In this document: one piece after another, positions 44,401-52,009 of the stretch
Layout: each line of letters begins with the position of its first letter
Numbering within the stretch: the first letter of the stretch is position 1
DNA from: Oscillibacter sp.
Lineage (GTDB): Bacteria > Bacillota > Clostridia > Oscillospirales > Oscillospiraceae
Direction of reading: 5' to 3'
Assembly (NCBI GenBank): GCA_017547085.1
Contig: JAFYQM010000051.1
Span: forward strand, 1-64,000
Length of the DNA: 64,000 bases
The notes under the pieces: generated by a model
What the model was told of the DNA's origin: nothing
Database searches by the model: none
Seen by the model: the letters and a program-made list of their open reading frames with translations, nothing else
Made by a program: the position numbers and the translations under genes

Positions 44401-45150
44401 CAAATGAACGTCAGCCGTGTTTATGTCTTTGAAAACACTCCTGACAACAAGTATTGCAACAACACTTACGAATGGTGCAATGTAGGAATCCCGCCGGAAA
44501 AAGACAACCTGCAAAATGTCAGCTATGAGACTGATATCCCGGAGTACGAGAAAAACTTTGACGAAAACGGCATTTTCTACTGCCCCGATGTTTCCGAATT
44601 GCCTTTGAATCTGCGGGAGATTTTGGAGCCTCAGGGGATCATATCCCTGCTGCACTGCGCAATCCGCGACAACGGCGTTTTCCGCGGCTACGTCGGCTTT
44701 GACGAGTGCTCTACCAAACGGCTTTGGACCAAAGAGCAAATTCAGGCCCTGACCTTCTTTTCTGAATTGCTGGGCGTCTTTTTGCTGAAGCAGCAGGCAC
44801 AGAAAGCCATGTCTTTGAAGCTTGATAACCTGAATACCATTCTGGATAACCAGAATAACTGGATCTATGTGATCGATCCGGACACTCATCAGATACAGTT
44901 TCTGAATGCCAAGCTGAAAGCCACCTCTGCACATACAGAGGAAGGCCATATCTGCTACAAGGCCCTGCGGGGACTGGATGCAGCGTGCCCCGGCTGTCCC
45001 GCACAGGATATTCGCGAAAAAAAGAATGCCCAGCAAATCATCCATAATCCCAAAGAGCGTGTCAATGCCCTGTGTGAGGCCACTCTGATCCGTTGGGACG
45101 GCAAAGACGCCTGCCTGATGTCCTGTCAGGAAATCAAGTCCATGGAATAA
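41440..45150 (+). CDS. Large HD-GYP / GGDEF signalling protein with receiver-like, PAS and GAF domains
   Basis: A 1236-residue cytoplasmic sensor with no membrane helices. Order: receiver-like domain (about 1-125), HD-GYP phosphodiesterase (about 145-330, HDIGKI near 206, HHERWDGKGYPEG near 267), a degenerate PAS-like part, PAS domains (about 525-780), GGDEF (about 785-940, intact GGDEF at 843-847 with an RSQD inhibitory site five residues before), GAF (about 960-1110) and a C-terminal PAS with CPGCP. It could both make and degrade c-di-GMP. ATG 41440 follows CAGGAGGG. No adjacent kinase gene is seen. Confidence 0.88.
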   Translation: MDSRDTLLLACGTSENRQALRDVFEDSFNLLEANNIQQTKLFLEQNHACIAAILLDISVSSKVNSVPPKEICKAAAQREIPVVIITDDPTPMTRVTLFEQGATDVYSLGFEPYILKHRVHNIVDLYRHKWHLEKLVNEQAEILQHSNDTMVDTLSSIIEHRSAESGQHNLRIRRFTQILLEEIFKTCPEYGLTEESIHLISSAAVLHDIGKISIPDSILNKPSKLTRAECEIMKTHSVTGCSILESLQDVVNPDYYRYAHNICHYHHERWDGKGYPEGLAGDAIPICAQVVGLVDSYDALTTKRVYKDTFSFEQAVNMILNGECGAFSPKLLECFKQVSERFEELARFYADGNSPRTENFDVTLPPPSLQDNPNSLHSMQTKFLSMLHYTNATVIEIDLDQGLYHLVYNPDPNLTLLAPSVTYQEVKETVLQHILIPEDHEKFLTMTSVDIPRFLQNGQLQQKYLFHIRNRHTDQREPYDVTLLRLDRHDSERRHLLIVCEKQLQAETFSESIPAAQNSLIEPCTLLNDSLLTLKQGYGSISALTGYSPAELTSTFNNHLAELVVPQDQSMIRQKFDEQLTYGSDVQLTYRLQHKSGHVIWVLHKGRLSYTPDGQSCLQSVLLDITRAKNAQTVYNMTLEQYQLILSQTGNIIFEWDLSTDTIMFSNTWEEIFGYTPIRKDVYTSILMRSHLHPDDIPLFFDWVTSLEHGATPLLEIRIANSEGRYLWCRFRATASFDPDGNAARILGTIVNITAEKEAAYALQQKAQSDSLTKLINKETARSMTEEYLSNSGEVKCALLIIDLDNFKQVNDQFGHLFGDAILVHAAREIKKLFRSQDMVARIGGDEFMVLMKGTNDTNLIKNRCEQLISLFEEITNTQLNNCILGCSIGISLCPANGVTYQDLFQRADQALYQAKNFGKNQYIFYDGSDPAYHTPRQAATALNARIDSEEHPNLSADNIVQYSFQRLYGSGDTESAINSILELIGQQMNVSRVYVFENTPDNKYCNNTYEWCNVGIPPEKDNLQNVSYETDIPEYEKNFDENGIFYCPDVSELPLNLREILEPQGIISLLHCAIRDNGVFRGYVGFDECSTKRLWTKEQIQALTFFSELLGVFLLKQQAQKAMSLKLDNLNTILDNQNNWIYVIDPDTHQIQFLNAKLKATSAHTEEGHICYKALRGLDAACPGCPAQDIREKKNAQQIIHNPKERVNALCEATLIRWDGKDACLMSCQEIKSME

Positions 45151-45152
45151 GC

Positions 45153-45186
45153 AAAAAATTCAGGAGCTTTCGCTCCTGAATTTTTT
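45153..45186. terminator. Bidirectional terminator
   Basis: A perfect 15-bp stem (A6-TTCAGGAGC / GCTCCTGAA-T6) with loop TTTC, between convergent genes and overlapping the stop of the minus-strand gene. Confidence 0.92.
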
Positions 45187-45651
45187 ATTCTGCTTTACCT
45201 AAAATCTGCCCGCCATCAGGAAGATACAGCGGCTGCATATCCTGCTCCAAGATTGCACTGTTGATCAGATGCATCAACTCCAAAACGCTGCGAAACCGTT
45301 CTGTCGTTCCTTTTTCCATCCATGTCACTTTCCCCTGCCAGCTGGAATTTCTTCGATACAGGACGTTAACTGTAAAGGTAGCTTCCTTTCCAGCGCAAAG
45401 TGTCGCATCTCTTGTTTCTCCGGCCACAAAACCGCTTCGTGGGAAAAAAGTCCGTACTGCATGAAATGCCTGCGGAATATTTTCTACGTCCATGCAGGCG
45501 TTCATTTGCAGCAAAAGCTGTGTCAGACTGGAAAACGCGCGGCATTCCTGCCGTGCCGGATAAAACAGGCGTCCGGCAGGCACCTGATGGTCATAGGAAT
45601 CCACAGCAATCAGCATCGCCCTTGTATCATAACGCGCGGTTCGTACAGCAT
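45185..45651 (-). pseudogene. Hypothetical protein, probable frameshift near its 5' end
   Basis: The long frame ends at 45185 and encodes MLIAVDSYDHQVPAGRLFYP and about 140 residues of conserved-looking sequence, but its in-frame starts lack an SD. A perfect start (GAAAGGGGG, then ATG at 45651) opens another frame reading MLYEPRVMIQGRC before a stop. One missing base around 45612-45616 would join the two as MLYEPRVMIQGRxMLIAVDSY. So the gene seems disrupted, or the base was missed in sequencing. No function is known; it lies opposite the BTAD regulator. Confidence 0.5.
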
Positions 45652-45830
45652 GAAACGCCCCCTTTCTCCCGTTTTCCTGCGGCACACGAATGTGCTCAGA
45701 AGGTGTAATACTTTTTCTATAAATTCTATAAAAGAGTTTTCTCACCTGCAAAAAGGTGATATGATGTAAAGGTATACGCCAAATACAAACCTGAAACTGC
45801 CGCAGGCAGTCAGGAAGGAAGTGTCTGCAC

Positions 45831-47027
45831 ATGAAGGAACTCCATGTTACCATGCTGGGCGAATTCTCCATTCGTTCTGGCGAACAAATCATCTCCGACT
45901 CCGATAACCGCTCTAAAAAAGTCTGGCTTCTGCTGGCCTATCTGATCTGCCGCGGAAACCGCCCCATCCCCGCCAAAGAGCTGATCGATCTGCTGTGGGG
46001 CGATGAACCATCCAGCAGCAATCCGGAAAACGCCCTGAAAATTACGCTTCACCGTGCCCGCACCCTGTTGGACCAGCTCTGGCCTTCTGCCGGTCATCAG
46101 CTGATCGTATACCGCGATAACGGCTATATTTGGAGCAGCACCTGCCCGCTCACGCTGGACACAGATGCCTTTACCCAGCACTGCCAGCCCCCTTCCGGCT
46201 CAGATGACGAGGCCCTCGCATCTTATCTAAAGGCACTGGACCTCTACCGCGGGGAATTTCTGACAAAACTCTCCTCCGAAGTCTGGGTCATTCCTATTGC
46301 GGCCCACTTCCATAACCTTTACATCCAGACGGTCCTGAACACCATTCCTCTACTGATCACAAAGCAGGCATACCAGCAGGCCGATGAGATCTGCCGGACC
46401 GCCATTGCTCTGGAGCCTTATGACGAATCCCTTTACCAGCTTTATATGCAGGTCCTTTCCGCAAAGGGTGACCAGATGCGTGTGATCGCAGTTTACGAAG
46501 ACCTGAGTCAGAAACTGTTTACTGCCTTCGGCATCAAGCCCGGCGAGGAAACGCGGGCCGTATACCGTTCCGTGACCCATCAACTCACCGACCAATCTCT
46601 GCCCATGGATGTCGTTTTGACCCAGCTGCAGGAGACTGATGCCGCTGACGGCGCATTGGAATGTAAATACGATGACTTTAAAATTCTCTGCCACGCAGAG
46701 ACCCGTTCCATCCTCCGCAGCGGAAAAGCCACCCACATCGCCCTGCTTTCCGTCAACGGTTTGCCGGATAAACCGCTTTCAAAACGCAGTCTGACCTGTG
46801 CCATGGACAATCTGGGTACGCAGATCCGCCTGAATCTGCGCCGCGGAGATGCCTTCTCCCGCTGCAGCACCTCTCAATTCATTCTGATGCTGCCGCAGGC
46901 CAACTGCGAAAACAGCTGTATGGTCTGTCGGCGGGTCATCGGCGCATTTACGAGAAAATACCCCCACTCTCCCGCCAACATCCAGTTTATCGTACAGCCG
47001 CTGGGGCAGAACGCCCTCGATCTATAA
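45831..47027 (+). CDS. BTAD-type (SARP-like) transcriptional regulator with a C-terminal GGDEF-like domain
   Basis: A 398-residue protein. Residues 1-95 form an OmpR-like winged helix (LGEFSIRSGEQ, KKVWLLLAYLICRGNRPIPAKELIDLLWGDE, NALKITLHRARTLL). Residues 100-245 are the bacterial transcriptional activation domain of TPR-like helices (ALDLYRGEFLTKL, CRTAIALEPYDESLYQLYMQVLSAKG). The C-terminus (about 290-390) ends LRRGDAFSRCSTSQFILMLP, resembling a degenerate GGDEF domain without the catalytic signature. It may sense a nucleotide or act as a dimerisation unit. The SD GGAAGG precedes the ATG. Confidence 0.82.
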   Translation: MKELHVTMLGEFSIRSGEQIISDSDNRSKKVWLLLAYLICRGNRPIPAKELIDLLWGDEPSSSNPENALKITLHRARTLLDQLWPSAGHQLIVYRDNGYIWSSTCPLTLDTDAFTQHCQPPSGSDDEALASYLKALDLYRGEFLTKLSSEVWVIPIAAHFHNLYIQTVLNTIPLLITKQAYQQADEICRTAIALEPYDESLYQLYMQVLSAKGDQMRVIAVYEDLSQKLFTAFGIKPGEETRAVYRSVTHQLTDQSLPMDVVLTQLQETDAADGALECKYDDFKILCHAETRSILRSGKATHIALLSVNGLPDKPLSKRSLTCAMDNLGTQIRLNLRRGDAFSRCSTSQFILMLPQANCENSCMVCRRVIGAFTRKYPHSPANIQFIVQPLGQNALDL

Positions 47028-47035
47028 CCATGTTC

Positions 47036-47062
47036 CGCCTCAAGTTAACTGCCTGAGGCGGT
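47036..47062. terminator. Terminator between regulator and sortase genes
   Basis: An 8-bp stem CCGCCTCA / TGAGGCGG with an 11-base loop, followed on the plus strand by TACTTTTTA. Confidence 0.7.
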
Positions 47063-47067
47063 ACTTT

Positions 47068-47862
47068 TTATACATAGGTCTTTGCCAATCTGGCCTGCAC
47101 CACCCAACGGGTATCATAACCGGTGCCGGTACAGGTAGACATCGTCAAAATCCGGTCCTCTACCGTGGGAACCACACCGGTATCGATCACAGAACGCTCC
47201 AGACTGAAATCGATAAACGCCTGCTTGACTTTCTCTGATTCGATCTTCAAGCCATAGGTGATCTCCCGCACGCCCACCTCATGGGCTGCAAAAATATCAT
47301 ACCGGTGAACGCCGTTATCATCTGCAACGTATACGCTGGGATGCTTTCCCCAGTAATCTTGCTTGTTATAATCCCTCAAGGAACCGAACAGGGAACCATC
47401 CCGCATCCGGTGTCCGTAAACAAGCGTATTGAAATCGCTCAGGTCTGAACTGACCTGACTTTCCAGATAGATAGACCCTGCGGAACTCCATTCCTTTTCC
47501 CATGTATGGTTCAGATAGTATTCATTGTCCTCTCCCTGCAGCAGCGGATAAGAAAGGTGTGTCTCCGGAATGGAGATCCAGCCGACTACATCAGGGTTGA
47601 CCTTCCGCAAAGCCTCCACATCCGTCAGGGACAGTTCTTCTGCATAAGGGTCCGGCTCTTCCTGCTTTTCCTCCATCACGTGAATCTCTGAAACAGGCCT
47701 TTCCTCCAGCGGCACCTGCTCCTGAGGAAGTTCTACCTCCAGCACCGCATCCGCTTGTGCCTGCGCGCTTTTATTCAGACTATACAGGTGACTTCCCACG
47801 CCGATCAAGCCAACCAGACACACCACGGCAAACAGTACCGTCAGCACGTTTCTCCCCTTCAT
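47068..47862 (-). CDS. srtB: Class B sortase
   Basis: A 264-residue transpeptidase with an N-terminal signal anchor (residues 6-28) and an acidic spacer. The sortase fold shows VVGWISIPETHLSYPLLQG, TLVYGHRM with the catalytic His and TMSTCTGTGYDTRWVVQARL with catalytic Cys and Arg. It anchors surface proteins to peptidoglycan; no obvious substrate with an NPQTN-like signal is encoded next to it. ATG 47862 follows AAAGGA. Confidence 0.9.
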   Translation of the reverse strand: MKGRNVLTVLFAVVCLVGLIGVGSHLYSLNKSAQAQADAVLEVELPQEQVPLEERPVSEIHVMEEKQEEPDPYAEELSLTDVEALRKVNPDVVGWISIPETHLSYPLLQGEDNEYYLNHTWEKEWSSAGSIYLESQVSSDLSDFNTLVYGHRMRDGSLFGSLRDYNKQDYWGKHPSVYVADDNGVHRYDIFAAHEVGVREITYGLKIESEKVKQAFIDFSLERSVIDTGVVPTVEDRILTMSTCTGTGYDTRWVVQARLAKTYV

Positions 47863-48048
47863 ACTCTCGGTCCTTTCTTTCCGTCCGGCCATCAGGCCAT
47901 AGACTGTTTCACTATTTGACCCAAGAATACCATCCACCGGTTACAAATGCAGTTACTTTTCTTCCCGTTTTTTATCTTTTTAAAGTTCTTTAAAAAATTC
48001 TGTAACCTGGGTGGAAAAGATTCCCTCCTACATTGTTTTTGGCGCTTG

Positions 48049-48077
48049 TTGACAAATCGGATAAAAGATGTTACAAT
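48049..48077 (+). promoter_or_regulatory. Strong sigma-A promoter
   Basis: TTGACA at 48049-48054, a 17-base spacer and TACAAT at 48072-48077, 26 bases before the next gene. Confidence 0.85.
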
Positions 48078-48103
48078 TTGGTTACAATTTTAAAAGGAGT
48101 GTT

Positions 48104-48415
48104 ATGATGTCTCAGACGAACCCCGCAAAAGCGGAAGGACTGATGTATAAAGGCCATCCCCTCCGCCGGATCGACAACCTGATCTACTACGGCTCCATGG
48201 CTGATAAATATATCATCATGATGCAGGTCATGAATACGAAAAAGGAACAGGATCTGGAGCTGGCTTCCAAGGTCTCCATCCAGCTCCAGCTGACCGATCC
48301 CACCCTGAAATCCCGTGACCGCGTGGTGAAAAAGAGCGAAAAGGACAGTCTCTACGCAGCCATCGACGTCGCCGCCATCTGGCTGGAGCGCGCACTGAGC
48401 GGCAAGGAAAAGTAA
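48104..48415 (+). CDS. Small conserved-looking cytoplasmic protein of unknown function
   Basis: A 102-103-residue soluble protein (MSQTNPAKAEGLMYKG...). It has an aromatic-rich central part (NLIYYGSMADKYIIMMQVM) and an amphipathic C-terminal helix. ATG 48107 is better spaced from AAAGGAG than 48104. The near-consensus promoter suggests high expression. It is followed 40 bases later by the cell-wall hydrolase gene. I do not recognise the family. Confidence 0.6.
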   Translation: MMSQTNPAKAEGLMYKGHPLRRIDNLIYYGSMADKYIIMMQVMNTKKEQDLELASKVSIQLQLTDPTLKSRDRVVKKSEKDSLYAAIDVAAIWLERALSGKEK

Positions 48416-48455
48416 TTCATCCCTCTACGAAAGAACAACGAAAGGACGTACACCC

Positions 48456-49352
48456 ATGACACACTTCACAGGAAAGGCAGTGAAGACTCTGATCCTCGCT
48501 GTCACGACGGTCTTGCTTCTGACCGGCGCCGCCTTTGCCGCTGAAGACACAATGGCTGTTGCCGTGGGCGCCACTACCGGTTCCTCTCTCCGTTTACGGG
48601 AAACCGCCTCTACTTCCGCCTCCATCGTTTCCACGCTGGATAAGGGCATTGCTGTGGCCGTGCTGGACACTTCCGTGGACGGCTGGTACAAAATCAGCTA
48701 TAACGGCATGAGCGGCTTCGTTTCTGCCGACTACATGGTTCTCGACCGGGATAACGTGTTTGAAACCTACGGCCGCGTGAACGCCGACGGCGTCAATGTC
48801 CGTGCTGACGCTTCCACCGAAAGCGAAGTCCTCGCTTCTGTGGACAATGGCTCTGCCGTTACGGTCAATGGTTTTAAAGATGGCTGGTACGCTGTTACCT
48901 GCAAGTATGGCACCGAAGGTTATATCCGCAGCGATTTTCTGGATCTGACCTCCTCTGCTGCAAGCAGCAACAGCAGCAGTATTCTGGAGGCTGCCAAGCA
49001 GCATCTGGGCACCCGCTATAAGTGGGGCGGCAGCGCTCCCGGCGGTTTTGACTGCTCCGGCTTCACCATGTATATTTACAAGCAGTTTGGCTATTCTCTG
49101 CCCCACACCGCCAGTGGTCAGTGGGCCAGCGGGATCGGAACAAAAGTTTCCAGCATCAGTGCTCTGCAGCCCGGTGATCTGGTATTCTTTAATGATCCCA
49201 GCCGAAACGCAGGCAAAGCTTGCTCCCATGTAGGCATTTACGCAGGTAACGGTCAGTTCATTCATTCCTCTTCTTCCAAGAACGGCGTGATTTACAGCGA
49301 CCTGACCAGCGGATACTACAATACCTATTTCAAGAGCGGTCTCCATGTGTAA
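48456..49352 (+). CDS. Secreted cell-wall hydrolase: two SH3 domains and NlpC/P60
   Basis: A 298-residue exported protein. A signal peptide covers 1-29 (AAFAAE). Two bacterial SH3 domains lie at about 35-97 and 105-165, a Ser-rich linker at 166-176, and the NlpC/P60 endopeptidase at 177-298 with Cys200 in FDCSGF, His258 in CSHVGIYAG and His270 as the third polar residue. It probably cleaves peptidoglycan stem peptides. The SD AAAGGA precedes the ATG. Confidence 0.92.
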   Translation: MTHFTGKAVKTLILAVTTVLLLTGAAFAAEDTMAVAVGATTGSSLRLRETASTSASIVSTLDKGIAVAVLDTSVDGWYKISYNGMSGFVSADYMVLDRDNVFETYGRVNADGVNVRADASTESEVLASVDNGSAVTVNGFKDGWYAVTCKYGTEGYIRSDFLDLTSSAASSNSSSILEAAKQHLGTRYKWGGSAPGGFDCSGFTMYIYKQFGYSLPHTASGQWASGIGTKVSSISALQPGDLVFFNDPSRNAGKACSHVGIYAGNGQFIHSSSSKNGVIYSDLTSGYYNTYFKSGLHV

Positions 49353-49359
49353 TCTCTTA

Positions 49360-49400
49360 CATACGAAAATCGGCACCGAATCGGTGCCGATTTTCGTATG
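49360..49400 (+). terminator. Strong intrinsic terminator
   Basis: A nearly complete palindrome of 20-bp arms (CATACGAAAATCGGCACCGA and its complement) followed by seven T's. Confidence 0.95.
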
Positions 49401-49417
49401 TTTTTTTACACAGATAC

Positions 49418-49446
49418 TTGCCAAATACCGGCAGCTTTGCTATAAT
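49418..49446 (+). promoter_or_regulatory. Sigma-A promoter of the abrB-like gene
   Basis: TTGCCA at 49418-49423, 17 bases, TATAAT at 49441-49446. Confidence 0.75.
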
Positions 49447-49486
49447 TCACATTTGTATGAAAAGTATGATTTTCGGAGGTGTCTTC

Positions 49487-49714
49487 ATGCCCAGCGGCAA
49501 ACACATTCTCGGTCAATCCAAAAACCGTGTGTTCGGCACGGCAAAGGTCGGTGACCGCGGACAAATCGTCATCCCGCAGGAAGCCCGCCGCTTCTTTGGG
49601 ATCTCCCCCGGTGATACCCTGCTGATTCTCGGCAACGAATCCAGCGGTCTGGTAGTCACCAAACCGGAGATCCTGCACGATCTGGCAGACGAAATTTTGG
49701 GAAAAGAGGAATAA
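49487..49714 (+). CDS. AbrB/MazE/SpoVT-type DNA-binding protein
   Basis: A 75-residue protein with the swapped-hairpin domain FGTAKVGDRGQIVIPQEARRFFGISPGDTLLILG. It starts at 49487 after CGGAGGTG. It ends three bases before the methionine gamma-lyase-like gene, so it may regulate that operon. It could also be an orphan antitoxin, but no toxin follows. Confidence 0.85.
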   Translation: MPSGKHILGQSKNRVFGTAKVGDRGQIVIPQEARRFFGISPGDTLLILGNESSGLVVTKPEILHDLADEILGKEE

Positions 49715-49717
49715 ACC

Positions 49718-50998
49718 ATGGAAATTGAAAAGATGTATGAACAGTTAGGCGTCAGCCGCGCTGTTTATGAATATGGAGAAACCATTCTGGCCGGTCTGCG
49801 TACCCGCTTTGAGGAGATCGATCAGACGGCTGAGTTCAATCAGGCGAAGGTGCTGGCTGCCATGCAGAAAAACCGCGTGAATGCCACCCACTTTGCCGCT
49901 ACCACCGGCTACGGTTACGATGACGAGGGCCGCGACAATCTGGAGCGGGTCTATGCAGACGTGTTCCATACCGAAGCCGCTCTGGTCCGTCCCCAGATCA
50001 CCTGCGGCACCCACGCGCTGACGGTAGCCCTCTCCGCAAACCTGCTGCCCGGCGACGAGCTGATGAGTCCTGTAGGCGCCCCTTACGACACGCTGGAGGA
50101 AGTCATCGGCATCCGTGAGAGCAAGTGCTCTTTGAAGGAATACGGCGTCACCTACGCGCAGGCTGATCTGAAGCCTGACGGCAGCTTTGACTACGACGCC
50201 ATCCGCGCTAACATCAACGAGCGTACCAAGCTTATCACCATCCAGCGTTCCAAGGGTTACGCCACCCGCCCCAGCTTCTCCGTGGCACAGATCGGCGAGC
50301 TGATCGCTTTCTGCAAATCCGTGAAGCCGGATGTGAAGGTGATGGTGGACAACTGCTACGGCGAGTTTGTGGAGCGGCTGGAACCCTCCGACATGGGTGC
50401 CGATATGGTGGTCGGCAGCCTGATCAAGAACCCCGGCGGCGGTCTGGCCCCCATTGGCGGTTACATCTGCGGCACCCGCGAGTGCGTGGAGCGCTGTGCC
50501 TACCGACTCTCCGCCCCCGGCCTCGGCCAGGAAGTGGGTGCTAATCTGGGTCTGATGCCCGCCTTTTATCAAGGCCTGTTTCTGTCCCCCACTGTGGTGT
50601 CTGGCGCACTGAAGGGCGCCATCTTCGCTGCCAACATCTACGAAAAGCTGGGCTTTGCCTGTGTTCCCACTGCCAACGAAAGCCGCCACGATATCATTCA
50701 GGCCGTCACGCTGGGCAGCCGTGAGGCCATGGTGGCCTTCTGCAGAGGCATTCAGGCAGCCGCCCCTGTGGACAGCTATGTGTCTCCCGAGCCCTGGGCC
50801 ATGCCCGGCTATGATTCCGATGTCATCATGGCAGCCGGTGCCTTCGTGCAGGGCAGCAGCATTGAGCTCTCTGCTGACGGCCCCATCCGCGAACCGTACG
50901 CCGTTTACTTCCAGGGCGGCCTGACCTGGTATCATGCCAAGCTGGGTATCCTGATGAGCCTGCAGAAATTAATGGATGCAGGCCTCGTATCTCTGTAA
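49718..50998 (+). CDS. PLP-dependent methionine gamma-lyase / aluminium-resistance family protein (YnbB-like)
   Basis: A 426-residue fold-type I PLP enzyme. FAATTGYGYDDEGRDNLERVYADVF and PQITCGTHAL are diagnostic, the Schiff-base Lys is in GSLIKNPGGG near residue 236. The family is conserved in Firmicutes, usually beside miaA-hfq, and annotated as methionine gamma-lyase or aluminium resistance; the true activity is unclear. Full length. Confidence 0.88.
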   Translation: MEIEKMYEQLGVSRAVYEYGETILAGLRTRFEEIDQTAEFNQAKVLAAMQKNRVNATHFAATTGYGYDDEGRDNLERVYADVFHTEAALVRPQITCGTHALTVALSANLLPGDELMSPVGAPYDTLEEVIGIRESKCSLKEYGVTYAQADLKPDGSFDYDAIRANINERTKLITIQRSKGYATRPSFSVAQIGELIAFCKSVKPDVKVMVDNCYGEFVERLEPSDMGADMVVGSLIKNPGGGLAPIGGYICGTRECVERCAYRLSAPGLGQEVGANLGLMPAFYQGLFLSPTVVSGALKGAIFAANIYEKLGFACVPTANESRHDIIQAVTLGSREAMVAFCRGIQAAAPVDSYVSPEPWAMPGYDSDVIMAAGAFVQGSSIELSADGPIREPYAVYFQGGLTWYHAKLGILMSLQKLMDAGLVSL

Positions 50999-51045
50999 AG
51001 TAAATTCACTTTATCTATATTACAATTCAATGGAGGAAATAACTT

Positions 51046-51972
51046 ATGTGGTTCTGGCTCTCTCTCATTACGCTGCTCTGCTGGAGCGGCAGTGACCTGT
51101 TCTCCAAAATCGGCTGCCGTGATGCTTCCGATAAGTACAGCCATCTGAAAATGGTTATGGCTGTCGGTCTTGTCATGGGCCTGCACGCCCTCTACGAAAT
51201 CTTTGTGGGCGGCACGGTGATCAATGCAGAAATTATTTTGACCTATCTGCCTGTCTCTCTTCTGTATATTGGCTCTATGGCCATGGGCTATCTGGGTCTG
51301 CGGTACATCGAGCTGTCCATCTCCTCCCCCATCTGCAACTCCTCCGGCGCATTGGTGGCAGTTCTGACGCTGATCTTTGTGGGTGCCGAGGATTACTCTC
51401 CGCTGGCTCTGGTCGCCGTAGCACTGGTGTGCGCCGGTGCCATTGGTCTGGGCGTTGTGGATTTCTGCGAGGATGACGAACTGCGTGCCCAGCGTCAGGA
51501 AGCCGGCAACTATAAGTATGCCAAGAGTTTTTTGGCGCTGGCCCTGCCTGTGGCCTATTGCATCTTAGATGCAGCCGGCACCTTTGCCGATAACCGCGTG
51601 CTGGAAAAGCTGAGCCTGCTGGTGGAGGACTTTGAGGGCAGCGCCAACGTAGCTTATGAGCTGACCTTCCTCGCCGCCGGTATTCTCTGCTTCGTCTATG
51701 TAGTCCTCATCAAAAAGGACCGCCTGATCCCCAAGATGGAAGCACCCAAATACACTGGTGCCATCTTTGAAACCGCCGGTCAGTTTGCCTACATCTACGC
51801 CATCGCAGACACCGAGCATCTGGCGATGTCCGCTCCCATCATCTCCGCCTACTGCGCCGCATCTGTGCTGTGGAGCCGCCTGTTCCTGAAGGAAAAGCTG
51901 AGCTGGAAGCATTACAGCATGATTGGTCTTGTGCTTCTGGGCATTATCATTATGGGCGTGCTGGATCTGTAA
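51046..51972 (+). CDS. EamA/DMT-superfamily transporter
   Basis: A 308-residue protein with about ten hydrophobic helices in two halves, starting MWFWLSLITLLCWSGSDLFSK and with LGLRYIELSISSPI and MSAPIISAYCAASVLWSRLFLKEKLSW, the typical EamA repeats. A charged loop near residues 140-160 separates the halves. The substrate is unknown. It may be cotranscribed with the gene before it (47-base gap). Confidence 0.82.
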   Translation: MWFWLSLITLLCWSGSDLFSKIGCRDASDKYSHLKMVMAVGLVMGLHALYEIFVGGTVINAEIILTYLPVSLLYIGSMAMGYLGLRYIELSISSPICNSSGALVAVLTLIFVGAEDYSPLALVAVALVCAGAIGLGVVDFCEDDELRAQRQEAGNYKYAKSFLALALPVAYCILDAAGTFADNRVLEKLSLLVEDFEGSANVAYELTFLAAGILCFVYVVLIKKDRLIPKMEAPKYTGAIFETAGQFAYIYAIADTEHLAMSAPIISAYCAASVLWSRLFLKEKLSWKHYSMIGLVLLGIIIMGVLDL

Positions 51973-51977
51973 CATAA

Positions 51978-52006
51978 AAGGGTTCCATCGAAAAGATGGA
52001 ACCCTT
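51978..52006. terminator. Bidirectional terminator
   Basis: A 12-bp stem AAGGGTTCCATC / GATGGAACCCTT with a five-base loop and T-rich flank, between convergent genes. Confidence 0.88.
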
Positions 52007-52009
52007 CTT

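Noticed and set aside
45650..45890. Upstream extension of the 45185 gene to a far 5' start
   Set aside because: The extension overlaps the divergent BTAD gene, contains no family-like sequence and has no SD.
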